A stretch of 64,000 nt of DNA, taken from contig NZ_WSTC01000024.1 of the NCBI RefSeq assembly GCF_009789195.1, positions 1 through 64,000 on the forward strand, given 5' to 3'. Positions 45,613-53,857 of the stretch are shown here, in pieces. This stretch comes from Paenibacillus sp. MMS18-CY102 (GTDB lineage: Bacteria; Bacillota; Bacilli; Paenibacillales; Paenibacillaceae). Within the stretch, counting starts at the first letter, position 1. Each line of letters starts with the position of its first letter. The notes under the pieces were generated by a model, which saw nothing but the letters and a program-made list of their open reading frames with translations, was not told where the DNA came from and made no database searches. Both the position numbers and the translations under genes were made by a program.

Positions 45613-47518
45613 GGCCCGACACCTCCTCCACCAGTGGATTCGGCACTTGCACATAAACCGACTGCGTATCGAGCGATCCAACCAGCTCATCCATATCATG
45701 CAGGCGAGTAAGCAGATTTGCTTTGCACGGCAGCGTCGGCTCGTTCAACAGCGAATGCAGGAACACCGATGGCTCGCGATTAACTGGCAGGAACGACGCC
45801 AGCGCAGCACGCAGCTTGCCCAGCAGCACCCGCTCGTCGATCAGGCCCGCTGCACCAAACCCATTAATAAGCCCGAACATATGGTTAAAAATCAAATAAT
45901 AACGGAACCGCTCATCTGCAATCGCGTCTTCGCAAACCGTCTCGCTCCGCTCACCGATGCCCGGGAGCTGTTCATTCAGCAGCGACTCCGTCGATTTGCA
46001 GAAGTAGTACCCTTGGTTGTCCCGATAGTAGAATTTCGTTGGATAGCCCTCTTCCAAGCTAACTACGCTGTTCTGCTGATGCGCCTCCAATGCGATTCCC
46101 CATTGCATGTAGAGCGAAACCATCGGCTTGAGCGACAGCTCAAGATAACGGCCGAACCAATCCGCGCTTACGTCGGCTGTCGTCCGCCCTTCACGCTGCG
46201 CCAGCTCCTCGATAATGACGCCAATGCGTGACTTGTATCCTGGCAGCGCATCCTGTACGAGCGAAGCGACTGGCGTCGCCTCCGCAGCGCCGTTGCCGGC
46301 CTGGAACAGGTTGTCGCGCAGCACCAGCTCGAAGCCCGTCTCGCGAATGCCTTCTGATTCGCCAAGGCGCAGCGTAATGAACGCAGGGTCCGTCACGATG
46401 CCGAAGCCTTCGTATTGCTTGCGAACATCGCCAATTGCCGTGTCCAGCAAGCGGCTTACCTCAACGCCGCGCTCCAGCTCCTTATACAGGTTGACGCGCA
46501 GCGAGTTCGTTACTTTGACAGGCACCGAGCATTTGTACATGAAGCGCGACTCCGGATGATAGACCGTGCGCAGCGAAGAAGTCGCCGCATAAGCCTTCCC
46601 TTGCGGCCCCAAATATTGCAGCAACCCAGCGCGAATCGCTTCCTGCACATAGGGGCGATCCTGCAGCCAGTTCGCCTGCAGCGGATGAACCGGCAGGAGC
46701 GACCAACCTGCATCAGCCGATGCATACGCCGCAACCCATTCTGCCGGCACGCTCGCGTCATCGCGAAGCTCCTGCTTCACCAACTCCGTGGCACTCGTTT
46801 CTACCGAGGAATCCTCGATCACGATTGAACGGTGCGCACGGTAATAATGCAGCTGGAACGCGCCCTTAAGCTCTGGCGAATAATCCGCCTGGCGTTCCTC
46901 TGGCACGCCTTGCCGGCTTTTCGGCGTTGGGTGCAACAGATGGCCAAACAGCAGCGCCTGCTCTTGCTCGATAAAGCCAGAAGCGAACGCATATAGCGTG
47001 TCGGCGTCAATCGCACGCGCTTCAACGAATTGGGCAACGTTCGCTGTGCTTTGGATAATGCGAAGCATCAGCTCCTCGGAGCCTGCACCAGGCGCCGAGC
47101 TAGCGCCTTCAACTGCATCAGCTAATTGCCCTGCCTGCTTAGCCGCCTGTTCGGCAGCAAGCGTCAGCTCCTTGGTCAGCAGTGCCGCTACCGTTAAGTA
47201 GTCAGCCTCTACAACCCGATCAGCAGCCCCGCCATATACGATAACCATCGGGAATCGGAACAGATGCCGCCCCGTCACCGAACGGTATTTGACGCCAATT
47301 AATAATGCAGCTCCTTGCTCTGGCAGCGGGCAAACCACGAGCCCATCCGCTCCTGCAACCGTCTCTGCCGCCTTACGCCCGCCAGCAGCCATGCCGCTCG
47401 GCGTTTCCCCTGCCTTTAACCATTCCCCAGCGCCAGTCTCGCGCAAATAACAGTTCAAGAGCCCTTGCAAAGCCGCTTCATTCGCAATCGCTCTTGCTTT
47501 GCTTGTCGTCATCACCAT
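45572..47518 (-). CDS. asbA: NRPS-independent siderophore synthetase, AsbA-like
   Basis: About 648 residues, IucA/IucC family. GHLLHPTPKSRQGVPE (ATP site), SLLPVHPLQANWLQDRPYVQ, TSSLRTVYHPESRFMYKCSV, WGIALEAHQQNSVVSLEEGYP and YYFCKSTESLLNEQLPG match my recollection of AsbA, which joins citrate to spermidine; RhbC-type enzymes are close relatives. Since hydroxamate genes follow at once, its amine may instead be N-acetyl-N-hydroxy-diaminopropane. The N-terminal 150 residues are Ala/Gly-rich and longer than in AsbA. The ATG follows GGAGG by 10 bases. Confidence 0.85.
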   Translation of the reverse strand: MVMTTSKARAIANEAALQGLLNCYLRETGAGEWLKAGETPSGMAAGGRKAAETVAGADGLVVCPLPEQGAALLIGVKYRSVTGRHLFRFPMVIVYGGAADRVVEADYLTVAALLTKELTLAAEQAAKQAGQLADAVEGASSAPGAGSEELMLRIIQSTANVAQFVEARAIDADTLYAFASGFIEQEQALLFGHLLHPTPKSRQGVPEERQADYSPELKGAFQLHYYRAHRSIVIEDSSVETSATELVKQELRDDASVPAEWVAAYASADAGWSLLPVHPLQANWLQDRPYVQEAIRAGLLQYLGPQGKAYAATSSLRTVYHPESRFMYKCSVPVKVTNSLRVNLYKELERGVEVSRLLDTAIGDVRKQYEGFGIVTDPAFITLRLGESEGIRETGFELVLRDNLFQAGNGAAEATPVASLVQDALPGYKSRIGVIIEELAQREGRTTADVSADWFGRYLELSLKPMVSLYMQWGIALEAHQQNSVVSLEEGYPTKFYYRDNQGYYFCKSTESLLNEQLPGIGERSETVCEDAIADERFRYYLIFNHMFGLINGFGAAGLIDERVLLGKLRAALASFLPVNREPSVFLHSLLNEPTLPCKANLLTRLHDMDELVGSLDTQSVYVQVPNPLVEEVSGHGVNAENEAAAVR

Positions 47519-47578
47519 GAAAGTCCGTTCCTCCCAATCCATTCAAAAAACGATCCGCGCTGCAGGGAATCATCCCGC

Positions 47579-49135
47579 TTATTGATCCAACTCCAGCGCA
47601 AGCCCCGCCTCTACAATTTTTCGTATAATAATTGCCGTATGCGCCGACTCCGTCAGCGGATTCAGCAGCGTCATTTTCAAGCATTGCCGCCCCTCTGCTC
47701 TCGTGCGGGCCAATACCGCCCAGCCATCAGCAAGCAGCCGGTCACGGATACGGGCATTGAGCCCATCCGCCCATTGCAGCGACATCTCATCATCCAGGCC
47801 GCGGCTAGCTGGGATGTACCGAAACACAACCGTGCCCAGCTCCGGCTCAGCCAGCAGTACAAGCCGCTCCTCCGATCGGATCAACGCCGCCGTATCTTTG
47901 GCCAATTGCACCGTGTGGTCTACCATCTGGCCAAACTTGCGCCCGCCGACATGCTGGAGCGATAAATACAGCTTAAGCGCATCGAACCGCCGCGTCGTCT
48001 GGATCGACTTCACGACCAGGTTAGGCACGCCCGCTTCTTCATCCGATTCCGGATTCAAATAATCAGCGCTCATGCGTATCGTCTGGAACGTTTCCTTATC
48101 CCGAACGAGAAACGCGCCGCAGCTGATCGGTTGATAAAACCCTTTATGAAAATCTACGGTCACGGAATCCGCTTCCTCGATCCCGCGCAGCCTTGCCCGC
48201 TGCGACTCGCTCATCGCCAGCGCTCCGCCATATGCCGCATCGACATGGAACCACATGCTATACTGCTTCGCAATCGCGGATAGTTCTTCTAGCGGGTCAA
48301 TCGCGCCAAAATCCGTCGTCCCTGCTGTCGCTACAAGCGCGAATGGCAGCAGGCCGCTCGCTTTCATCTCTTCCAGCTTCAGCAGCAAATCGCCTGTCCT
48401 CATCCGATGGCGGCCATCAGCCTTCACCGTTACGACCGCTTGCTCCCCTAACCCTAGCAGCGCCGCCGATTGCTTCACCGTGAAATGCGCTTCTTCTGAG
48501 CAAAGAATGCGCAGGCGGCAGCTAGCCGCCGGCAATCCCCGCTGCTGAATATTCCAATTCCATCGAACAGCCGCATAGTGGTTGCGCGCCAGCAGCAATC
48601 CCATCAAGTTCGACTGCGTGCCGCCGCTCGTGAAGACGCCGTCGCCTTCCTCTTCAAGCCCGAACAGCTCGCACAGCCATTCCATGACATGCTCTTCCAG
48701 CATCGTCCCCGCCATGCTCTGGTCCCAAGAATCCATCGATTGGTTCGAAGCAGCGATCCACGCCTCAGCCGCCAGCGATGCCATAAGCGGCGGGCAGTGC
48801 AGATGCGCAACGCATGCGGGATGCGTCACTACTGCGGAATGCCGCAGCATCTCTGCCCCGAGGCGCTTAAGCAGCTCCGACATCGTTTCGGAAGGCTCCT
48901 CCGGACAAGCCGGCTGTTGCTCCAGCGACGCCAGCAGCGATTCCGGAGAGGCTCCGCTGTATGGCTTCGCCGAGGAAGCAAACTCCCGGATCAACACATC
49001 GGTTGCCGTATTGACCATGCTTCGGTAAGCGTCTTGGCTTGCCAGGTCCGGTCCAAGGAACAAGCCGCCGAACAATTGCCCAGCAGAAGCCGGGCGTTGT
49101 TCTAATGCTTTCTCTTGTACGCCTGCCGCCGTCAT
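47579..49135 (-). CDS. ddc: L-2,4-diaminobutyrate decarboxylase
   Basis: About 518 residues, group II PLP decarboxylase. PLP signatures: FTSGGTQSNLMGLLLARN, WFHVDAAYGGAL, and the PLP Lys in TVDFHKGFYQPISCGAF. Converts diaminobutyrate to 1,3-diaminopropane (as RhbB). Its ATG overlaps the dat stop by 4 bases, so the two enzymes are coupled, which supports this over other group II decarboxylase functions. Confidence 0.92.
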   Translation of the reverse strand: MTAAGVQEKALEQRPASAGQLFGGLFLGPDLASQDAYRSMVNTATDVLIREFASSAKPYSGASPESLLASLEQQPACPEEPSETMSELLKRLGAEMLRHSAVVTHPACVAHLHCPPLMASLAAEAWIAASNQSMDSWDQSMAGTMLEEHVMEWLCELFGLEEEGDGVFTSGGTQSNLMGLLLARNHYAAVRWNWNIQQRGLPAASCRLRILCSEEAHFTVKQSAALLGLGEQAVVTVKADGRHRMRTGDLLLKLEEMKASGLLPFALVATAGTTDFGAIDPLEELSAIAKQYSMWFHVDAAYGGALAMSESQRARLRGIEEADSVTVDFHKGFYQPISCGAFLVRDKETFQTIRMSADYLNPESDEEAGVPNLVVKSIQTTRRFDALKLYLSLQHVGGRKFGQMVDHTVQLAKDTAALIRSEERLVLLAEPELGTVVFRYIPASRGLDDEMSLQWADGLNARIRDRLLADGWAVLARTRAEGRQCLKMTLLNPLTESAHTAIIIRKIVEAGLALELDQ

Positions 49136-50496
49136 GCCCGCACCTCTTCCTTTACGCCATTGCACGCAAGCTCCGCTGCACGCACCGCATCATGGAACCG
49201 CGATGCGACTTCATCCGCCTGTTCCGGCGTCATAATAAGCGGCGGCAGGAACCGCACGACGCTGCCATGCCGTCCACCTAGTTCTAAGATGATCCCGCGC
49301 GCCAAGCACGCTTGTTGAATCGCACGCGCCAGCTCCGGCCGTGCAGGATAAGAGCCGAGGCGATCTGGCGCTGCATCGGATTGGACAATCTCAACACCAA
49401 TCATGAGCCCCCTGCCCCTTACTTCGCCGATGCAGGACACATCTGCTTGAATGCGGCGCAGCGCGTCTTGCAGCCGCTGCCCTACTTCAGCCGCATGCAG
49501 CTCCATTCGGTTGTCGCGTATAAACTTCAGCGTCGCCGCCCCTGCGGCCATCGCCATCTGATTGCCGCGGAATGTTCCCGCGTGCGCGCCTGGCTCCCAA
49601 ACATCAAGCGACTCGTCGTAAACGACGACAGCCAGCGGCAAGCTTCCCCCGATCGCCTTCGATAACACGATAACGTCCGGCACGATGCCAGCATGCTCGA
49701 ATGCAAACATTTTGCCCGTGCGGCCGATTCCGGCTTGCACCTCGTCCATAATGAGCGGGATGCCGCGCGCAGCCGTCATGGCACGCATCTCCTGCAGCCA
49801 GCTGTTCGGGGACGGAATGACTCCGCCCTCACCCTGCACGGCTTCCATGATCATTCCTGCGGGCTGAACAATGCCGCTCTCAGGATCAGCGAGCATCCGC
49901 TCCGTATACCGCGCAGCCACTTGCGAGCCCTGCTCGCCCCCTAGCTCGAATGGACAGCGGTAGCTGTACGGATAAGGCAGAAAATGAACGTCGCTCATCA
50001 GCGGGCCAACTGATCGTTTCGGACCGAGATTGCCCGTTAATCCAAGCGCGCCATGCGTCATTCCGTGGTAGCCCCCATGGAACGAGAGCATCGTCCGCCT
50101 GCCTGTCGCCGTCTTAACGAGCTTAAGGGCAGCCTCAACCGCGTCAGCGCCCGATGGGCCGCAAAATTGCACTTTAGCCCGCGCCGCAAATGCCGGCGGC
50201 AGCGAGGCGAACAATTCATCGACGAATTTCTCTTTGACAGGCGTCGTGAGATCCAGCGTATGCAGCGGAAGCCCCGTATCGAGCACGCCGCGAATGGCTT
50301 CGACTACGACGGGATGATTATGTCCCAATGCCAGTGTTCCTGCACCCGCCAGGCAATCGAGATACCAGTTGCCGTCCGCGTCCTTAACTTTCATGCCTGC
50401 TGCCTCTGTCAGTGCGATAGGCAGCTTACGCGGATAGGAGCGTGCATTCGACTCCCTCCGCCGTTGACTTTCCAAGTAAAAGCCGTTTCCCGGCAT
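49132..50496 (-). CDS. dat: Diaminobutyrate--2-oxoglutarate aminotransferase
   Basis: About 454 residues, class III PLP aminotransferase. Motifs: YLDCLAGAGTLALGHNHPVV, KVQFCGPSGADAVEAALKL, PLIMDEVQAGIGRTGKMFAF, PLP Lys in VIVLSKAIGGSLPLAVVVYD, and GTFRGNQMAMAAG. Makes L-2,4-diaminobutyrate from aspartate semialdehyde and glutamate (as RhbA). First gene of the siderophore operon, behind two Fur boxes. Start uncertain: ATG 50496 is 12 bases after AAGGAG; ATG 50508 directly abuts it. Confidence 0.93.
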   Translation of the reverse strand: MPGNGFYLESQRRRESNARSYPRKLPIALTEAAGMKVKDADGNWYLDCLAGAGTLALGHNHPVVVEAIRGVLDTGLPLHTLDLTTPVKEKFVDELFASLPPAFAARAKVQFCGPSGADAVEAALKLVKTATGRRTMLSFHGGYHGMTHGALGLTGNLGPKRSVGPLMSDVHFLPYPYSYRCPFELGGEQGSQVAARYTERMLADPESGIVQPAGMIMEAVQGEGGVIPSPNSWLQEMRAMTAARGIPLIMDEVQAGIGRTGKMFAFEHAGIVPDVIVLSKAIGGSLPLAVVVYDESLDVWEPGAHAGTFRGNQMAMAAGAATLKFIRDNRMELHAAEVGQRLQDALRRIQADVSCIGEVRGRGLMIGVEIVQSDAAPDRLGSYPARPELARAIQQACLARGIILELGGRHGSVVRFLPPLIMTPEQADEVASRFHDAVRAAELACNGVKEEVRA

Positions 50497-50561
50497 TACA
50501 CCATTCATCTCCTTTTCGTTTTCAATGCCTGCATGAATAACCAATCATTATGCGAAGTTAG

Positions 50562-50576
50562 TGATAATGATTATCA
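50562..50576. promoter_or_regulatory. Fur box 1 upstream of dat
   Basis: TGATAAT-G-ATTATCA, a perfect 7-1-7 Fur dyad, about 65 bases before dat. Confidence 0.92.
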
Positions 50577-50603
50577 GTGTCGTTTAATCATCGTTATTGT
50601 AAA

Positions 50604-50618
50604 TGATTATTATTATCA
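50604..50618. promoter_or_regulatory. Fur box 2 upstream of dat
   Basis: TGATTAT-T-ATTATCA, 7-1-7 with one mismatch, 42 bp beyond box 1. Two boxes suggest tight iron repression of the biosynthesis operon. Confidence 0.8.
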
Positions 50619-50677
50619 ATACAAGAGAAAAAGTGGATACCGCTTCCTGTTTTTTTACCCCATGTTGCCATATTGGC

Positions 50678-50766
50678 GGAGGCTGCCCTCGTTTCACAAG
50701 GTTGTTCAACACACAACTGCGAAGCGCGTGCTTGAACAACCTAGCTACGAACGAGGCGCAGCCTCC
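50678..50766. repeat. 89-base two-stem inverted repeat
   Basis: Outer arms GGAGGCTGC (50678-50686) and GCAGCCTCC (50758-50766), continuing with CTCGTT/AACGAGG; inner arms AGGTTGTTCAA (50699-50709) and TTGAACAACCT (50732-50742), perfect. It begins 28 bases after the uptake ATPase stop. No T-run follows on the minus strand, so it is not a normal intrinsic terminator. Confidence 0.75.
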
Positions 50767-50793
50767 CTCCATTCTTCTTCCCGATTGAATGGC

Positions 50794-51675
50794 TTACGCC
50801 GATGTCGGCTCCGCAGCTGGCGCTGCTTCGGCATGCCCCCACGCATCATGTGCAACGCGCCCGCGCCCGCGAGGCACGCACAACGGCGTGCCAAAGAACG
50901 GATCTGGCAGCAGTTCGCAATCCATGCCGAATACATCCTTCACCAGCTCTTGGCTTACAATCTTCTCCGGCGCCCCCTGCGCATATACACCCTTCTCCCG
51001 AACGGCGATCAAATGATGCGCGTACCGGCATGCCAAATTCAAATCATGCAGCACCATCACAATCGTACTGCCCTTGCTTTCATTCAGCTCAAACAACAGA
51101 TCCAACACGTCAATCTGATGCGCCATATCAAGATAAGTTGTCGGCTCATCGAGCAAAATCGTATTCGTCCCTTGAGCCAACGTCATCGCAATCCACGCAC
51201 GCTGCCGTTGGCCACCCGATAACGAGTCAACTTGCCGGTCTGCTAGCGCCTCTAGCTTCGTTGCAGCCAGCGCTTCGCCCACCATCCGCTCATCCTCGCG
51301 TGACCATTGGTTCATCCAGCTCTGATGCGGATAGCGCCCTTGCTTGACCAACTGGTACACCGTCAATCCTTCTGGTGCCGTCGGCCCTTGTGGTAGAATG
51401 GCAAGACGCTTCGCCACTTCCTTCGTCGATTGCTTGGCGATATCGCGGCCATCCAGCAGGACAGCTCCAGATTGCGGCTTTAACAGGCGCGCCATCGATC
51501 GCAACAGCGTCGATTTGCCACACCCGTTAGGGCCGATCAACACGGTAATTCGGGATTGCGGGATGGCCAAATCGAGGCTGTCAATGATACAATCTCCCCC
51601 ATAGGAGAGCGACAGCTGCTTCGTTTCAATCTGCCCTGCGCCTACATTCTGTCCCTTGCCCACGCTCGTGATCAT
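50794..51675 (-). CDS. Iron-siderophore ABC transporter ATP-binding protein
   Basis: About 293 residues, FecE/FhuC family. Walker [21 protein letters not shown], signature [20 protein letters not shown], Walker [13 protein letters not shown], switch His in [16 protein letters not shown] 51675 is 9 bases after GGGGGG. Last gene of the uptake operon. Confidence 0.93.
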   Translation of the reverse strand: MITSVGKGQNVGAGQIETKQLSLSYGGDCIIDSLDLAIPQSRITVLIGPNGCGKSTLLRSMARLLKPQSGAVLLDGRDIAKQSTKEVAKRLAILPQGPTAPEGLTVYQLVKQGRYPHQSWMNQWSREDERMVGEALAATKLEALADRQVDSLSGGQRQRAWIAMTLAQGTNTILLDEPTTYLDMAHQIDVLDLLFELNESKGSTIVMVLHDLNLACRYAHHLIAVREKGVYAQGAPEKIVSQELVKDVFGMDCELLPDPFFGTPLCVPRGRGRVAHDAWGHAEAAPAAEPTSA

Positions 51676-51691
51676 CCTATTCATCCCCCCG

Positions 51692-52744
51692 TCATCGCGC
51701 GTTGCGCGTTCGAAATAGCAAATAAATAAAGAACGGCGCGCCGATCGCTGCCGTGAACACGCCTGCTGGCACATCATGCGGCAAAAACATCGTGCGCCCG
51801 ACTAAATCCGCCCCCATCAGTATACAAGCGCCGATCAGGGCAGAGGCCGGAATGAGCCCTCCTGCGGAAGCGCCTACAAGGCGCCGTGCCATATGCGGCG
51901 CGATCAAGCCGACGAAGCCGATCGTTCCGACCATCGATACAGCCGATCCCGCAAGGCCAACTGCAAGCAGCAGCATCCATAACCTTTGCCGTTGAACAGC
52001 GCTCCCTGCCCCTGCCGCTATATCGTCGCCTAGCTGCTGAATATTAAGCGCGCGCCCCCCAGCAAACCATGCAAGGATGAGCAGCGGAACCATCCATGGC
52101 AGCAATGTCCGAACATTATCCCAGTTCGCCCCGTAGACCGTGCCGGTTAGCCATATATAGGCCGAAGACGCCGAATAGCTAGAGGGAGCCATGATGAGCA
52201 GCATCGATACGAGCGACGACAATAGCGCCGCGATGCCAATGCCAACCAACACGAGCCTGACAGTAGAAACGCCTCGTTTCCAAGCAAGCACATAGACCAG
52301 TAATGCAGCAATAAGCGCACCTGCCATTGCAGTAACCGGGAGCAGGCGAATATCGTATAAGCCTGGCATCTGCGTAATGAAGAAGACAGCCCCTACGGAA
52401 GCCCCTCCCGTTATGCCAACAATATCAGGCGCCGCAAGCGGATTCCGCACGATGCATTGCAAAATCGTGCCAGCAGCAGCCAAGCCAGCGCCCGCCAGCA
52501 TGCTGATGAGGATGCGCGGCAGCCGCAGCGTTTGAACGACGAGCACTTGCTCCTCCGTTCCAATACCACGAATGGCTCGCAGCACGTCCATCGGCATGAT
52601 CCGGTAATCGCCAAGGCCCGCGCTCACTAGGGCGAGCACGGCAACTGCCGCCATAAGCGACATAATGATGCCTGCCGTCCGGCGATGGATTTGTACAGAC
52701 ACCGGCAGCGCTGGCACACGAATCGTCATATACGCTTTGTTCAT
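51692..52744 (-). CDS. Iron-siderophore ABC transporter permease (FecCD), second
   Basis: 350 residues with about nine or ten membrane helices. FecCD marks: [44 protein letters not shown], and [19 protein letters not shown] as coupling helix. The start overlaps the other permease's stop by 4 bases. Heterodimer partner of the next gene. Confidence 0.93.
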   Translation of the reverse strand: MNKAYMTIRVPALPVSVQIHRRTAGIIMSLMAAVAVLALVSAGLGDYRIMPMDVLRAIRGIGTEEQVLVVQTLRLPRILISMLAGAGLAAAGTILQCIVRNPLAAPDIVGITGGASVGAVFFITQMPGLYDIRLLPVTAMAGALIAALLVYVLAWKRGVSTVRLVLVGIGIAALLSSLVSMLLIMAPSSYSASSAYIWLTGTVYGANWDNVRTLLPWMVPLLILAWFAGGRALNIQQLGDDIAAGAGSAVQRQRLWMLLLAVGLAGSAVSMVGTIGFVGLIAPHMARRLVGASAGGLIPASALIGACILMGADLVGRTMFLPHDVPAGVFTAAIGAPFFIYLLFRTRNAR

Positions 52745-53754
52745 CGTTTGCGCTCCCTTCTCGCAATGGCGATGAAGAATGGCACGCCGATTATCGCTGT
52801 CATTATGCCAACAGGAAGCTCCTGGGGCATAATAACAAACCTTGCAATCAGGTCCGCTAACAGCAGCAGAATAGCACCTAGCACGGCGCTAAAGGGAATA
52901 ACCCACCGATAATCGATACCGCCAAGAAAACGGGATAGATGCGGGATGACGATGCCAATGAAGCCAATCGGGCCGGCTACGGCAACCGAGCTGCCTGCGA
53001 GCAGCACAATGATGATCCCGCCTGCGATTTTGACCGCTGCCGTTCGTTGGCCCAGCCCCTTCGCTGCATCCTCACCCATGATCAGAACGTTAATCGGCCG
53101 TCCTAGGAATAGCGCTGCAACCCAGCTAATGGCCATATACGGCAACACAGCTGCCAATGCCGACAGGTCTTTGCCCGAAACCGAGCCCGTCAGCCAGTAC
53201 AGTACATCGTTAAGCCCATTCTCATTCATAACTAGCAGCCCTTGCGTCACAGAGGCGAACAAGGCGGACATTGCCGCACCTGCCAAAATAATGCGCAGCG
53301 GCGACAAGCCATCCCTGCCGAGCGAGCCTAACAAATAGACCGTCATGGCGCCAAAGGCCGCCCCTCCAAATGCAATCCAGATCAGCGCATTCATGCCGCC
53401 GATTCCGAGTACTGTAATGGCGAATACGACAAACGCCGCAGCGCCTGCATTAATGCCCAGCACCGTTGGCGAAGCTAATGGATTGCCCGTTATTGCCTGC
53501 ATCAAAGCTCCTGCGATGGCAAGGCTTGCACCGATCGCGGCAGAAATAAGCGCACGCGGAATCCGTGCCGTTCGTACGATAATTTGCTCATTAGAGCTGT
53601 CATCATATTGCGTAATTGCCCCGATTGCGTCATGCACACTAATTCGTGTTGCCCCCAGCATCGTGCTGGCACCGAGACAAATAAGCAGCAGGACGAAGCC
53701 GGCTAGCAGCACCGCTGCTCTCGCACGCGCGCTGGTCAAGCCTTGTGCTATCAC
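52741..53754 (-). CDS. Iron-siderophore ABC transporter permease (FecCD), first
   Basis: About 337 residues. VRTARIPRALISAAIGASLA, NPLASPTVLGINAGAAAFVV, and AGPIGFIGIVIPHLSRFLGG are the FecCD motifs. GTG 53754 lies 6 bases after AGGAAGG; the longer frame upstream is not supported by a ribosome binding site. Confidence 0.92.
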   Translation of the reverse strand: MIAQGLTSARARAAVLLAGFVLLLICLGASTMLGATRISVHDAIGAITQYDDSSNEQIIVRTARIPRALISAAIGASLAIAGALMQAITGNPLASPTVLGINAGAAAFVVFAITVLGIGGMNALIWIAFGGAAFGAMTVYLLGSLGRDGLSPLRIILAGAAMSALFASVTQGLLVMNENGLNDVLYWLTGSVSGKDLSALAAVLPYMAISWVAALFLGRPINVLIMGEDAAKGLGQRTAAVKIAGGIIIVLLAGSSVAVAGPIGFIGIVIPHLSRFLGGIDYRWVIPFSAVLGAILLLLADLIARFVIMPQELPVGIMTAIIGVPFFIAIARRERKR

Positions 53755-53857
53755 AGAAGCCCTTCCTCTCTGTCGTACGCGCGAAAGAAGAACAGGACAT
53801 AGGCCCATTCTTCTTATCGTTGCGTCGCTATTTATTAGCTTGCCGCCAACCTATGTT

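Noticed and set aside
50053-51222. 389-codon plus frame spanning the dat promoter
   Set aside because: It crosses dat, the Fur boxes and the ATPase gene in antisense; low-complexity and without a start signal.
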